Source: Hippopus hippopus
Lineage: Eukaryota > Mollusca > Bivalvia > Cardiida > Cardiidae
Direction: 5' to 3'
NCBI GenBank assembly: GCA_946811185.2
Contig: OX328099.1
Coordinates: forward strand, 71,242,714 to 71,306,713
Length of the DNA: 64,000 nt
Below the pieces are notes generated by a model. The model had not been told where the DNA came from. It saw nothing but the letters and a program-made list of their open reading frames with translations, and did no database searches. Below, in pieces: positions 1-13,000 of this stretch. Each line of letters starts with the position of its first letter. Position 1 is the stretch's first letter. The position numbers and the translations under genes were made by a program.

Positions 1-5
1 TGCAT

Positions 6-249
6 TATATGGCTTGCAACACGCGAAAAGGGGCATTCGGACATTTGCGTAAAGTGTCTTTTCGGATCCGAAACGACACTTTACGTTTTTATGTAATTTT
101 CTGTTTTGCACAAGTCTACTGTAGCATAAAATCTAATGTAGTCATAAAGTGCTGTCTTGGATTAGCCTGCGCTGACTGCGCAGGCTGATCCGAGACGACA
201 CTTTACGCAAATGTCCGATAGCCCTTTTTCGCGTGTTGAAAGCCATATA
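6..249. repeat. Palindromic MITE, GC-rich centre
   Basis: The two ends form a long inverted repeat. The left arm runs from TATATGGCTTGCAACACGCG through TTGCGTAAAGTGTC, and the right arm mirrors it from GACACTTTACGCAAATGTCC to CGTGTTGAAAGCCATATA. The centre holds GCCTGCGCTGACTGCGCAGGC, which is also self-complementary. There is no coding capacity. The GC core resembles the core of the MITE family seen at 10254-10457 and 44950-45212, but the outer arms differ. Confidence 0.75.
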
Positions 250-922
250 AGAAACAATAAAGGCATACCATTCACCCTTTACCAAACATTTAAGACTGGT
301 CTAGATTGAAAGTATTTCCCGACAGGAAATCAAATGTGGTACAATGGATGGGATGTGTATTAGAAAACATTGAGGGAAACTGAGAAACTGCTGGTTACCT
401 GCAATTTTTTCTTTTCCCACGATGTTCCTTTCTGCTGGTTTTTGAAACAAGATTGTATGGTAAAGGGTTAATCGGTGTGTGCCGTCAAAAATACATCGTA
501 ACCTTCAACAACACTTGTTACAGCATCATTTTGAAAAGCTTTAGTCATCCAGCCAAAACTCATAGCAGCTGTTGTTAAACTAACCTCCAAAGTCATTGTG
601 AATTATCCGTTCGAAATTTTGTTCTCAATGTTTTCAAAGAAGGAGCACAAACAGGAAGTGATCATACCAAGGATATTGGAAAATTTGTTGTCTATTGTTA
701 GTCATTTACATTAAAAAACTAATCAAATCAACATCAACTTAACCCCACATTTGTTCAGAAATGAGGATCTTTACGGCATGGGTTCGAATCCCGCCAGGTG
801 TGGTTTGTATTTCGGCCATGCTTTTGTTGCCAACTTTCATGTTTGTAAGAGTTAAACATCAAAGCTTCATAAACCAACCATGCCATGTGATAAACATTAA
901 TTTTGCTATTTGAAAATTTCAG
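250..922. other. UHRF1 intron sequence, nothing recognised
   Basis: AT-rich sequence upstream of the first UHRF1 exon in the window. A decayed hairpin-MITE fragment may lie around 300-470 (ending in GGTAAAGGGTTAA). No exon with a conserved product was seen. Confidence 0.5.
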
Positions 923-1046
923 GTATTGTCCTTCATGTAAACGAGATGACTCTGAAATTGTTAAAGCTGGTGAAAAATTGAAAGAGAGTAAAAAGAAAGC
1001 TAAGATGGCCTCCAATACCTCCACAAGTAAAAGGGATTGGGGCCGG
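923..1046 (+). CDS. UHRF1: UHRF1 exon: end of PHD finger and basic linker
   Basis: The acceptor is TTTCAG and the donor GTAAGA. The first base completes a Trp codon expected before YCPSC. It carries the final zinc-binding Cys pair and the [13 protein letters not shown] linker, ending RDWGR in phase 0. Confidence 0.93.
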
Positions 1047-4000
1047 GTAAGATTTAAGTTGCATACATCGTTTTTACCTCGCCTGTTTTCTCTGGAACAT
1101 TGAGTTATTGCGATAGCCTGGTTATTGTCGGCATTATCATTTTTTTTTTAAAGTGTTAATTTTGAATAATGTGGATGAAATAATAGGATAAGGAGAAATT
1201 CCGAGTTAGCTATCTGCCTTAGGAGCGTAGCTCTTGGTTTTTGTGTGGCAAATGGTCAATAGGCAAAACAATTGGTCAGCGCCATCCTTCTGACTTAACT
1301 CTATACTGTATGACTAAAATGTAGAATTGTCCAGACTGAAAGTGTTTGCAGAGGACAATTAAGTTTGGCTCAAACGATATAATTTGTCTTTGATATGGTA
1401 GAAAACATTATTGGAAAAGGAGAAAAAGGCTGTTTACCAACATTTTCTCCTTTTCTTACTATTTTTCAACAGGCTTCTTGCTCAGGGTTGTTAAAACTCA
1501 TGAAAAGTTGGGATGGTAAAGAGTGTGGTAAAGTGTTAATTTCTGTTTTTCAAGGGTATGGCTTGTGTTGGTCGTCAGAAAGTTTGTACAGTTGTGCCTA
1601 CAAATCACTTGGGTCCAGTACCTGGAGTGGAAGTTGGTACAACATGGAAGTTCCGAGTACAGGTCAGTAATTACTGTTTCAATCATGAGCCTATTAGGCA
1701 ATAAATATGGAGTATTATGTTGTTGCAACTTTCTTGATGCTTGTATGTGATTGGAGCAGCGTGAGAAAATTTATCATAGCATTAGATGGAAGGTCAAGCG
1801 AGACGTCAACATTTTTTGGCAGTGGGAAGCAAACATAAGCCCCAGTAAGGTTACTACTACATGCTGTTCCTTTTACTGTTCCTTTTATTAGACAACAAAA
1901 TTTTGCAATTAAAGACATTTAATTGGAAATGGTAAACAAAACATAGTAGTGGTGTAGTGAGTAGTAACTTTGATTTATGGATGACGGATGAATATTTGGC
2001 ATAAAATGACATAGTATATAATATTTGACCAATCGAATTGCGTATTACTACCTATGTATACGTCATCATACCATATTTAGAACTGTATTTGACACTGTGT
2101 ATATACAGATTATTTTTTTCTGTCATTTCGGTTTCTGCATGACGTATGTATTTGAGCCAGAAAATTTGCAGGTATAAAGGAAAACAGAAGCACACTCGGG
2201 CTAGATGCCAACAGAAAGTGCTCTGGCTGATGACTTTGCAGCAGAACACTTTCCAGAACATTTTGAAGGTAAGTTGCTCTTAACCCATAGAGTGCCAAAT
2301 ATGGGATGGTGTGGAAAAGGGTTAGAGTAATCAGAGACCAGCTTGCTTCTTGTTTTTCTGTGTAGGAAAACCAACAACAGATTGAATATTGAAAAGTCCT
2401 AGTTAGATACGGATGATCAAAATAAATCAAGGTTAAAGAGATCAATACATTTGAAAATATAGTGGCATAAGGAGACAGTGCCTGATAAAAGCCATTCTTC
2501 TTTTGTCGCAGTATTTTCCTAAACAAACAGAAAAAAAAGTTTAAAAAAGTAAGGAGTCAATTGATTATCCATTGGGTCCTCAAGTAAAGGTGTAAAGGTT
2601 GTTTTTTGTAGGTAAGTGAGGCAGGAGTACATAGGCCACATGTTGCTGGTATAGCGGGGAGAGAAAATGAAGGAGCTTTCTCCATTGTTCTGTCTGGAGG
2701 GTATGAGGATGATACTGTAAGTCAAACTTGCATCTTTTGTTTTAATGCTTATCTGAATCCTTTCAAAAGTATAGATAAGGGTAATGTTTATGGGTTCAAA
2801 GAAAGATATTATGTTTTTAGCTTAATCCCTTTACCACCCAGCTGGGTAACTCAGTGGTTAGCACGTCTCACTCATGACCTGGTGGTTGCGGGTTTGATAC
2901 CTAGTAGCTGCAAACTTCCTTTTTGGCGATATTTCACCTCTAATGCATGTGATTAGTCGGTGGCTTGGAAAAAAAGTTGTGTCAGTATTAGTGTGAGAAA
3001 GCCAGGAAACATGCATAGGAGCATTGATCGCTGAGATTTGACCACAGCTATTAAAACGGTGTACGCTTAACTCTACCAAATGACAAAATTTTTAGACTGG
3101 TCCAAATTCATAGCATTTACAGACAAAAAATAAAATGATACTCAAACATTGGGATTTGTATCAGAAAGGGTAGCTAGCATTGTGGGTAAAGGAGAAAAAT
3201 GCTGGTTACCAGCATTTTCCCTTTGCCCACAATGTTTTCAAATGCTCATTTGTTTCTCAGGGTTGTTAAAACTTAGGATTGTGTGGTAAAGGCTTATAAA
3301 TAATAGCTGAATTAAGAATTTACAAAAGGAATGAAAATCTGGCATAACTATTAACATGAACGTCAAGAAATGATAATCTGCAATATTACAGGAGAGTTCC
3401 TGAAACAGGGAATGTGTTGATTTTTGTACATCAAGGTAGTCTTGCCCAGAATGCCAGTTGAAAATATTTTTGCAGTGTGGGTTTAAGATGAGCCTGCTTC
3501 TTCTTTACTGTCTAGTCTTTACCTTTGCATTCCATTAAAACTTGTTGAAGGTATTGAAAAGATTAACACTTCATCGAAGGACAAAATCTTAGATTTGTCC
3601 AAATTGAAAGCATTTGCAGATGAAAAAATAACTGTGACTCAAAAATTGGAATTTGTTTCGGAAAGGGAATAAAACAGTTACCAGCATTTTCTCGTTTATC
3701 CAGTAAGTTTAAAAGTTATTATTGCATAAAACCGGGCATTAACGGGAGAAAACGTGTATTAATCAGTAAATTCACGCGCCGTTAACACCCGGCTTTGTAC
3801 TATCAATATCCTCGATCCGGGCCCACCTTGTAAACAACGTTTGTCCTTGTCAGAACTCCCGTAGACTCTGACCAGCCATCTGTAGGAACTTGTACCATAT
3901 TAGATCCTCTTTATGGCTTATCTTTGATGATATTAGTACACTACAAACAAAATTTTGCACAGAATCTCAGTCGAATCGATATCTGAACAAAAAATCACTC

Positions 4001-7000
4001 GTGAAATGCACTCTACACCAGCTACATCCCACCCACTTTTTAGCGTGATCGGCAATTCTTTCGCTTGATATAGATCTATCCCTTGGACGTCTTTCAGTTA
4101 CAGAAATTCATATCCACTCATTTATCCTAGTTAAAATCGATTCAGATCTGTGCAAGTTTATCCCACAAAAGTCCACTTTGTATTAAAAATCATTCGAAGT
4201 GAATTTACACCGAGAGAATCAAAACTGACATGTAGGACTAACGGCCCTTCACTGTTCATAACAAAATCTTTTTCGGCGACTTCGGTTTTTACCCATTTAT
4301 GTCCAGTACATTTGAAGTTCGCTTATTTGCATTTCTATGGAAATATTTTTGCTATTGTTGCAAATTATTGCTAAAAGACTTTTCCTTTATGCAATAATAG
4401 TATTAATTCACGTTTTTTTTGGTCGTTAACATTTGCATGGGCCCTCAAAATACTTTAACACCTTCGTGCTTCGCACTCGGGCGTTAAACCATTTTTCAGG
4501 CCTCTGCGAATGTTAACGACCTCAAAAACGTGAATTAACCCTATATTAGCAGTGTTTTATTACAATAGGATAATGGTGATACGTTCCTGTATACTGGAAG
4601 TGGTGGAAGGGACTTGTCAGGAAACAAGAGAACGGCAGAACAGTCATGTGATCAAACATTGACGCGCATGAACAAGTATGTAATTATTGTACAGAATCGA
4701 TAATTAAGACGCATATTTATTTTGAAGGTGCCATGTGATTTTAATGGAGAAATATTTTAAGATGAGATTGTATAGGTTGATTTTATGGTGTTTAACATGG
4801 TTTTCAAGATTATTTCAGTTATATTGTAGTGGCCATATCCCTTATCTATGCTTTCCTGGAGTTTCTGTTACTAGTAATTTGCACAATATTCTTCCCAAAC
4901 TACTTGCTGCTTTCCCACATAACCACCATTAAAACAATGAACAGCAGTGAGAGGAATGAATTCTGCTGCAATGACTATCATTAATCTTCGGAAAGAAATT
5001 GTCCAAGCTGGGGATTGGAACCAGCAACCCCTTGTTAAAGGTTAAAGATCATAGGGATGGAAGGTAATGTATGAAAAGGAAAAATTGCTTGTTGCACACA
5101 ACTGCTTCTATTCTTTCAGTGTTTCCTAAAGCTGCATCTGAAATAAACATATTTGTGCTGCTGTGTTTTTATTGCTACTTACAAGTAATCCATTCTGACA
5201 ATTTGACTTTAACACTTGAGTTTGTTAACCCTTTACCACATAGTCGCAACTTTTAACAACCCTGAAAGAGAAGGCTTTTGAAAAGATTGTAGAAAATGGA
5301 GAAAATGCTGGTAAACAGCATTCTAAAAGTCTCTTTCATCAGGGTTGTTAAAATCAGGGATTGTGTGGTTGAATGATAGAATCGTTGTTTTAGATATGTT
5401 TTGTCTATGTATTACTATAGAGCACTAGCTAAGATGTGCAATGCACCAATGGATGCTAAGAATGGCGCAACATCCAAGGACTGGAGGTCTGGCAAACCTG
5501 TCCGAGTTGTTAGAAGCTGTAAACTAGGCAAACACTCAGAATATGCTCCTGAGGAAGGAAACAGATATGATGGAATTTATAAGGTATATTTTTAGCTCGC
5601 TGTTTTTGAAGAAAACATTGAGGTATTGTCATAGCTCTAGCGTAGTCTGCGTTGTTATGAAAAAACTGACATTTTATGATACTTCTGTCATTATTGAAGA
5701 TATTTACTTCTAACTCGAACTAATTGTTATATCAAAAGGGGAACCCATACAACAGGGCCAGCTAACCAACAAAATATTTTTGACACAGTTATGCCCCTTT
5801 TTGGATTAAGAATTTTCAAGATCTTCAACACTTTATATCTCTGCTATTGCTAAAGATATTTACTTCAGACTTGGATTAGTTGTTAACTATTAAAAGGGGA
5901 ACCCATACAACAGGAGTAGGTAACCATCAAAATACTTTTGACGCAGGTATAACCCTCTTTGACTCAAAATTTTCACTAAAAGCAAGTGCACTGGTACATG
6001 CATGTGGTGCTCTTGTGTGGTTGAGCTTTCATGTTATGAGCCAGACAGTTGGTCTTGACTTCATTTCCATGAATGTGTTTATGAGCGTGTCTGTTGATTT
6101 GTTCAGGCAATAACTTTGGCTCATCAAGATGAAAAATTGTTTCAGGTACTTGTTATGAAATTCAGTTCAGTAGATTTTTTGTTCAAATCATTTATGCAGG
6201 AAGGATGGAAGTCAGGGTAAGACTTGGAAAATGATCATAAATTTTGCGGAAAGATGGACATAAATTCAGCTGTTACAAGCCGTTACTTTTTCATATACAG
6301 ATGGATTTTGAAATATGCAGCTTTATATTTGATCTACTTTGTGTTACTTTTCCAGACAGACCCTGAGTAAATTGGCCTAAAGTTTAAGATACTACTATGG
6401 ACATTTTTCTGTAAATTGAAACTGATATCACTAATTTTGCCGTGCATGGCTGAAAATATACTCAACAGAAAAGGTTAAGGAAAATCTCAGAAAACCATGG
6501 ACCAAAAGATTACCAAAACAAACAATTATTCAATTTTTATTAATTTTGTTAGATACATTTCAGTGCTTGAAAAAAATGTTTCCTTAAGCTTTATAGCACT
6601 AATATCCTTGTTGCGGCACTGTGTCAAGTAACCCAGGGGTCAAAATCATTTTTCGCAAAATAAGTGTCTCCAGTCATGAATATACGCAGTAAGTTTTTTC
6701 AACTTAAAATTCAATTCCTTTGACTGTCACTTGAAATTTACGTCACTCGCTTCTCATGATAGCCTCAAATGTTATTATGTATGGAAGATGAGAATGTTCA
6801 AAATATCCCTGCAGTAACAAGTTTGTCCCCCTTCAGCGACAAATAAGGACTTCCTTTGGCGTCGCATACGCTGAATAATTCCAGCGATTTGGAGCTAAGG
6901 AACCAGTCTTCATTCCTCCTGTAGCGCCACAGCAAGAGGTTAGAGGTGGCGCAGGTATTCTGCGTCAAACTCTCAGTCTCACACATGTTCAAAGGGAGAT

Positions 7001-10000
7001 ATTCTGGTGAGCACTCTGGCAAGACAATGAGCACAACATTATTCTGACAAAAGAATCTTGGATGTTTCTGGACGATAGCAATGGAGATATTGAAGACATT
7101 TGAAAATTGAAATGTCGAGTCAGGCTGGAAAGTATTGCTCAAATTAACTGAGATAAGTAAATAGCCTGAGGGCCAATTTTAAAAAGGCTTTTTGGGGTGA
7201 GACTTTACAGTGACACTCGTTACTGAAACCAATCAATATTGCAATTTTGCGAAAAATGACTTTAAGACCATTCATCTTTGACAGTGATTATTTAAGCGGC
7301 TATAGGTGCTACAAACTCAAATAAAGCATCCTTCTGAAGAAAAAAAAAAAAATGCTTTATAATACTCTGAAATTCAAAATTCTCAGAATGTTCTAGGCCT
7401 TTTGTCATAGCCCCTGAAACACAATTTCCTTAACCTTTTTTGTTGAGTATATTTGTTCTTTTTCTTCCAAATTTGTAAGACATTGCTTATTCATTGTTGT
7501 GGAAATATTTTACAGAAAGAGGATCTCACACTGGCGCCTTTAATCTTTACCAAAAGAAAAAATTTCAGACTTGACCAAATTAAAGATCACACATTAAATG
7601 TAGAGCAAATTTGTATGTTATTGCACTTGCAGGTTGTAAGGTACTGGCCAGAACAAGGCAAGTCTGGTTTCCTGGTATGGAGATATATGTTACAGAGGGA
7701 TGATCCCACACCAGCTCCCTGGACATCGGCTGGGAAGAAGAGGATCAAACAACTCGGACTGACCATTCAGGTGATACAAAATTGAATGCTGTCTGGTAGG
7801 CTCTTTCAGTTGTTACAGTTCGAATACAACTCTATGACGCTGTATTTGACATCAGTAGAAAACATTGTGGGAAAAGAAGTACTATGATTGGAGCTGGCAT
7901 TGCTCCTGTGCCTAGAATGTCTTTAATACTGTTATGAAATGCCGTATTTTCCATTCCTTTATGAAGCTACAGTTGACAGCGTTACAAAAGATTGTGGGAA
8001 AAAGAGCATTTTGATCATAGCAAGCATTGCCAAGTGGACCTAATTCCATTACCCAACAATATTGTATTTTTATGGGCCTGAGGAAAAGTCTTGAAAACAT
8101 TGTGGGAAGAAATTTCAACTATCCTGAGGAAAAGGAGAAAATTCTGGTGACCAGCATTTTTTTTCTTCTTCTCACAAAAGTTCATACATTGTCAAAGGCT
8201 CATTCAGATATTAAAGCAGCATTTAATTTACTGTCTGTCGGCAAATACTCACAGGTTGGAAATGTGTAAAATTTTTGGATTCTATTAAAGAGTTAAAATA
8301 CTGATTTGTATTTTTGAAAACAGTTTCCTGAAGGCTACCTTGAAGCCCAGGCAGAGAAGGAGAAAGAAAAAGCTGAGGGTGGAACTCCGTCCGGAAAGGG
8401 GAAGAAGGGCAAGAGAAAACAGTGTGAGGATGGGGATGATGAGGGTAGGTCATAATTGTCGTTCTGTGCTGTGTAGAGAGTTTTTTATCTTTCAACTAAG
8501 CGAACATCCATGCAATAACACCTATGCGATATATATTTTTGATATACCATGGATATCAAAGAACGCGAATGAATTTTCTGGGGTTAAATGGCACATTTAA
8601 TAATGATGTAGTCAATATTGTTTATGGCGTCATTATTACAGCTAATCCACATTTGACCAAATTTAATAGATCTATTACGCTTGAAATAATGCACATATTT
8701 TTCACATCTTTTTCACACAGAGTTAAGACCAGACGTTAAAAGATTAATAAAATATGTACATTGTTGTTGCGTGTTGTCGTTTATCAAAAATAATTCGCAA
8801 AGGCTTGTCAATATCAATTCTCCCAACCTGGTTAGATATTCATGATATACAACAACACTATGTATGTATTCTCTTATCTCTATCAATGACGTAAGTTACT
8901 TACTTCAAACCCAGGCTGTTTGTTAACCCTGTACTGCACAATTCCAAGTTTTGACGACCTGGTCAAAGAAGGCTTTTTTAAAATATTTTGCGAAAAGGAG
9001 AAAATGCTGGATACCAGCATTTTCTCCTTTTCCCAAATTGTTTCTACTGTTTCAGCGACAAATTCCATGATAATTTTATCGTCAGTGTGAAGACAATTTG
9101 AATGACACAGACTTAAGATAGTTAGACCCTGTCTTGGTTTTTTTCAGGTAGATTCAAGGTTTTTAATAAAGATTATTATGCTGTTAACATTTTAACAATA
9201 TTTCTGAATCTCTGATTTAATGTTGGTTCTTGTATGATAAAAATATCAATGCAATCAATGCTGTGATTTCAGAAAAGAAGAAACATCACACATTCATTAG
9301 TAAATATTGTAGGCTGCTTATGGATTTGAGTGAAATAAGAGACTTAGGTTTTTTCGTGAAACTGGGCTTTGGTGTTGCAAATCAAAGACTATTTGTCAGA
9401 CTAAAGGACATGGCAGATCCAAAGTCAGACTGCATGTATTCTAGAGTCTGATCTTACTATACACTAACCAAAAGCAACTCAATTCAACTTGGCATCCTCA
9501 GAAATAACCCTTTCCCACACAATCAGTTTTAACGACTGTGGGAAAGAAGCCTTTAGAAAACATTATGGGAAAAGGAGAAAATGCTGGTAATCAGCATTTT
9601 CTTCTTTTCCCACAATGTTTTTTACCCTTTCAAAGACAAATTTCATAATTTGTGCATCCACAAACACTTCCATTTTGGTATTTAACATTTTCCCCTTTTC
9701 GCACTATGTTTTCTACCCTTTCACAGACAAATTTCATAATTTGTGCGTCTGCAAACATGTCGATTTTGGACCGGTCTAAAAGTTTGTTGTTTGATAAAGA
9801 TTTAACTGAACACATGACATCAGGTGAAGAAAACGATAAGAAGAAACAGAAAACGGCCACATACAAAGTGGAGGCAGATATTTTGAAACTGATCAAGAAG
9901 GACGAGGGTAATCAAAAGGTGTGGCAGGAGGCTTTGGAAACTACCAGTGAAGGAAAGCCGGTAAAGTATAAATGAGCAGCTCTCCAGCAAAAAGGGGTTC

Positions 10001-13000
10001 AATGCATCTCTATGATATATTATCCCTTTATCACACGACGAAATTTAAGACTCAACCAAATTCAAAGCATTTGCAGACGACAGTTTCAATGTGGCCCAAT
10101 TGGTGCATTTTTTCTTTGATAGGGTAGAAAACATTGTGGGAAAAGGAGAAAATGCTGGTTACCAGCATTTTCTTCTTTTCCTACAGTGTTTTCAAAAGGC
10201 TTCTTCCTCAGGGTCGTTAAAAGTCTGCATTGTGTGGTAAAGGGTTAAACCAAGCATATCACAATTTTGTTTCTGCGAAATCCATTTTGTCTTACAACCG
10301 ACTGAATCATGAAGTAAAGTGATCCTTTGACATGCAGATAATTGACCCAAAAGTAAAAAGTCTCGAACCAGGTCAGCCTGCATGGATTGCGCAGGCTGAC
10401 CTGGGTTGATACTTTTTGCAGATATACTAAGCCCCCTTTTCATAGAGAATGGCTCAAATTTTCTATTTGGTAGTGAGCAGAGACTTGTTATCCTTTCAAT
10501 CAGTACACACCTTTTGAAAGCAGAAGAAAAAGAGCAATTTCTTCTTAATTTCAAAATTTAGATATAGACTTGGAATGGAGGGAAGTATGGTTTGTGAATA
10601 CAAACCCTGGATAATGTAATTTTTAGCTCCACTGGCCGAAGGCCAGCGGGCTTATGTCATGGCCTGGTGTGCGTGCGTGCGTCTGTCCGTCTGTGCCTGC
10701 AATGATACATGGTAGATGTTGATATACAAGTTTTTTGGATAGGACATGTTCTGTTGTCAGGGAGAGTGATTAATTTTGATGCTAGTAGTTATGCTCACAT
10801 CAGTGGAATATTAAACTTAAAGTAAGGTTTCTGTCATTCAGTTTTCTTTCCAGAACATTCTTTTCATGCCAATGAATAAACCTGCTTGTATTCACTGACA
10901 TAATCTTTGCACTTAGGAAGATATGACTGTTTTTTTGTTGGGCAGGGGGGAGGTTATGTTTTCCTAGTACGTTTACTATGATACAGACTTTTTATGCTGT
11001 ATGTCTCTGCAATGCCATTTAAGTGCATGATACATTAATTTTACTCTTTTAAGAAAGGACAAATTTTTTGACTGGACCAAGTTTAAAGCCATTGCAAAAG
11101 ACAAATTGAATGTAGCTTAAATGATTGTTTCTGTCTTTGATAGGGTAGGAAACATTGTTTGAAAAGGAGAAAATACTGGCTGACAACATGTTGTCCTTTT
11201 CCCACAATGTCTTCAAAAGCTTTCTCTTTTAATTAAAGGTTATTAACACTTCAATTTGTGTGGTAAAGGGTTAAAAAGCCATAGAGCAATACAGTGCCAT
11301 CATGGCCCTCTTGTTTTCTTATGTGAGAATGTTTTTCAAACTACAGGTACTGCTAATTTTAATCATAAAATTGGTAATATACAGGAGGCACATGAATAAG
11401 CGAGTTGTTATTTCTTTTAAGTACTGCTAAAAGCTACATAAAAGATTGTTAAATCCTTTCTCAAACAACAAATTTTAGATTCTTCCAAATAAAGAGCATC
11501 TGCAAGAGACAAATCTGAAATCAATCACGATTGAAGCAAAGTTCTTTTGGCAGGGTAGAAAACATAGTGGGAAGAGGAGAAAATGCTGGTAACTAACTTT
11601 TTTCCCCTTTTCCCACATTGTTTTCAAAAGCCATCTTTAGGGGCATTAAATTTCGGGATTGTGTAGTAAAGGGTTTAAACACTGACAAAGAATAACATGG
11701 ATTGTAAATCAGACTACATGTTGTCTACAGTTTGATCTGAGCTACACTGTTTCAGAACTGTTTTACATGAGCCTGTAAGTTATGTATTGATTTCCAGGAT
11801 AACTATATGTCAGCTGACTCTTTTTGATCCTGACAGATAGCTCAGAGGTTAGCGTATCTGACTTATGACCAGGTGGTTGCAGGTTCGATATTCAGATTAG
11901 GCAAACTTTCTTTCTGGTGATTTTTCACCTCCCTCCTCTGAGAAAAGTAGTGACTTGGAAAGAAAGTTGCGTCTGTAGAGGTGTGAGAAAGCCAGGAAGC
12001 ACGTGCCTAGGTGCACTGACTGCCATGCACTGACCCAAGCTGTGAAAACGGCTTAAAAATCTACTTCAGTCATTCAACCAACTATTTTTTCCTTTTCAGA
12101 AATTTATAAACAAAGTGGAGGAACTGTTTACCTGTATATGCTGCCAAGACATTGTGTTCACACCTGTCACCACAACTTGTGTACACAATATTTGTAAGGT
12201 AAGTCTGATTTTATATTTAGAATAAAGAAAGCCACCTGCATGACTCAGTGGTGAAGGTATAGGACTCACAACCTGGAGGGCCTGGGTAGGAATCTCATTG
12301 AAGCTCTGGGCTTTTTAGCTGGAGATCCTCGAGAAAGATGTTTATCCCTTCACGGAACAATCATGTGTGTTAATGACCCTGATGAAAAGGGCTTATGAAA
12401 ACATTTGAAAAAGAGAAATGGTGGTAGCCAGTAGATATGGAAAAACAGCAATTGAAGAGAATTGTTATAGTGTTGTTAATCATAATTTGCCCTTTTTAGC
12501 TCACCTGAGCACAAAGTGCTCATGGTGAGCTATTGTAATCGTGCCGTGTCAGGTGTCCAGTGTGCTTCGTCAACTTTTACTTTGTGTACGCTCTAGAGGC
12601 CACATTTTGTGTCCGATACTCATGAAACTTGGTCAAAATGTTTGTCTTGATAATATCTCGAACGAGTTTCAAAATGGGTCAGGTTGGGTCAAAAACTAGG
12701 TCACTAGGTCATATCTTAGAAAAACCTTGTGTATGCTCTAGAGGCCACATTTTCAGTCCAGTACTCTTGAAAGTTGGTCAGAATGTATGTCTTGATAATA
12801 TCTTTGACTAGTATGAAAATGGGCCATGTCGGGTCAAATACTAGGTCACTAGGTCAAATCTTAGAAAAACCTTGTGAACGCTCTAGAGGCCACATTTTCA
12901 GTCCAATACTCTTGAAAGTTGGTCAGAATGTTTGTCAAGATGATAGCTTGGACGAGTTCGAAAATGGGCCATGTTGGGTCAAAAACTAGGTCACTAGGTC

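Noticed and set aside
2110..2526. 138-codon minus-strand frame in a UHRF1 intron
   Set aside because: No recognisable domain, crosses AT-rich DNA, and has no splice or promoter context.
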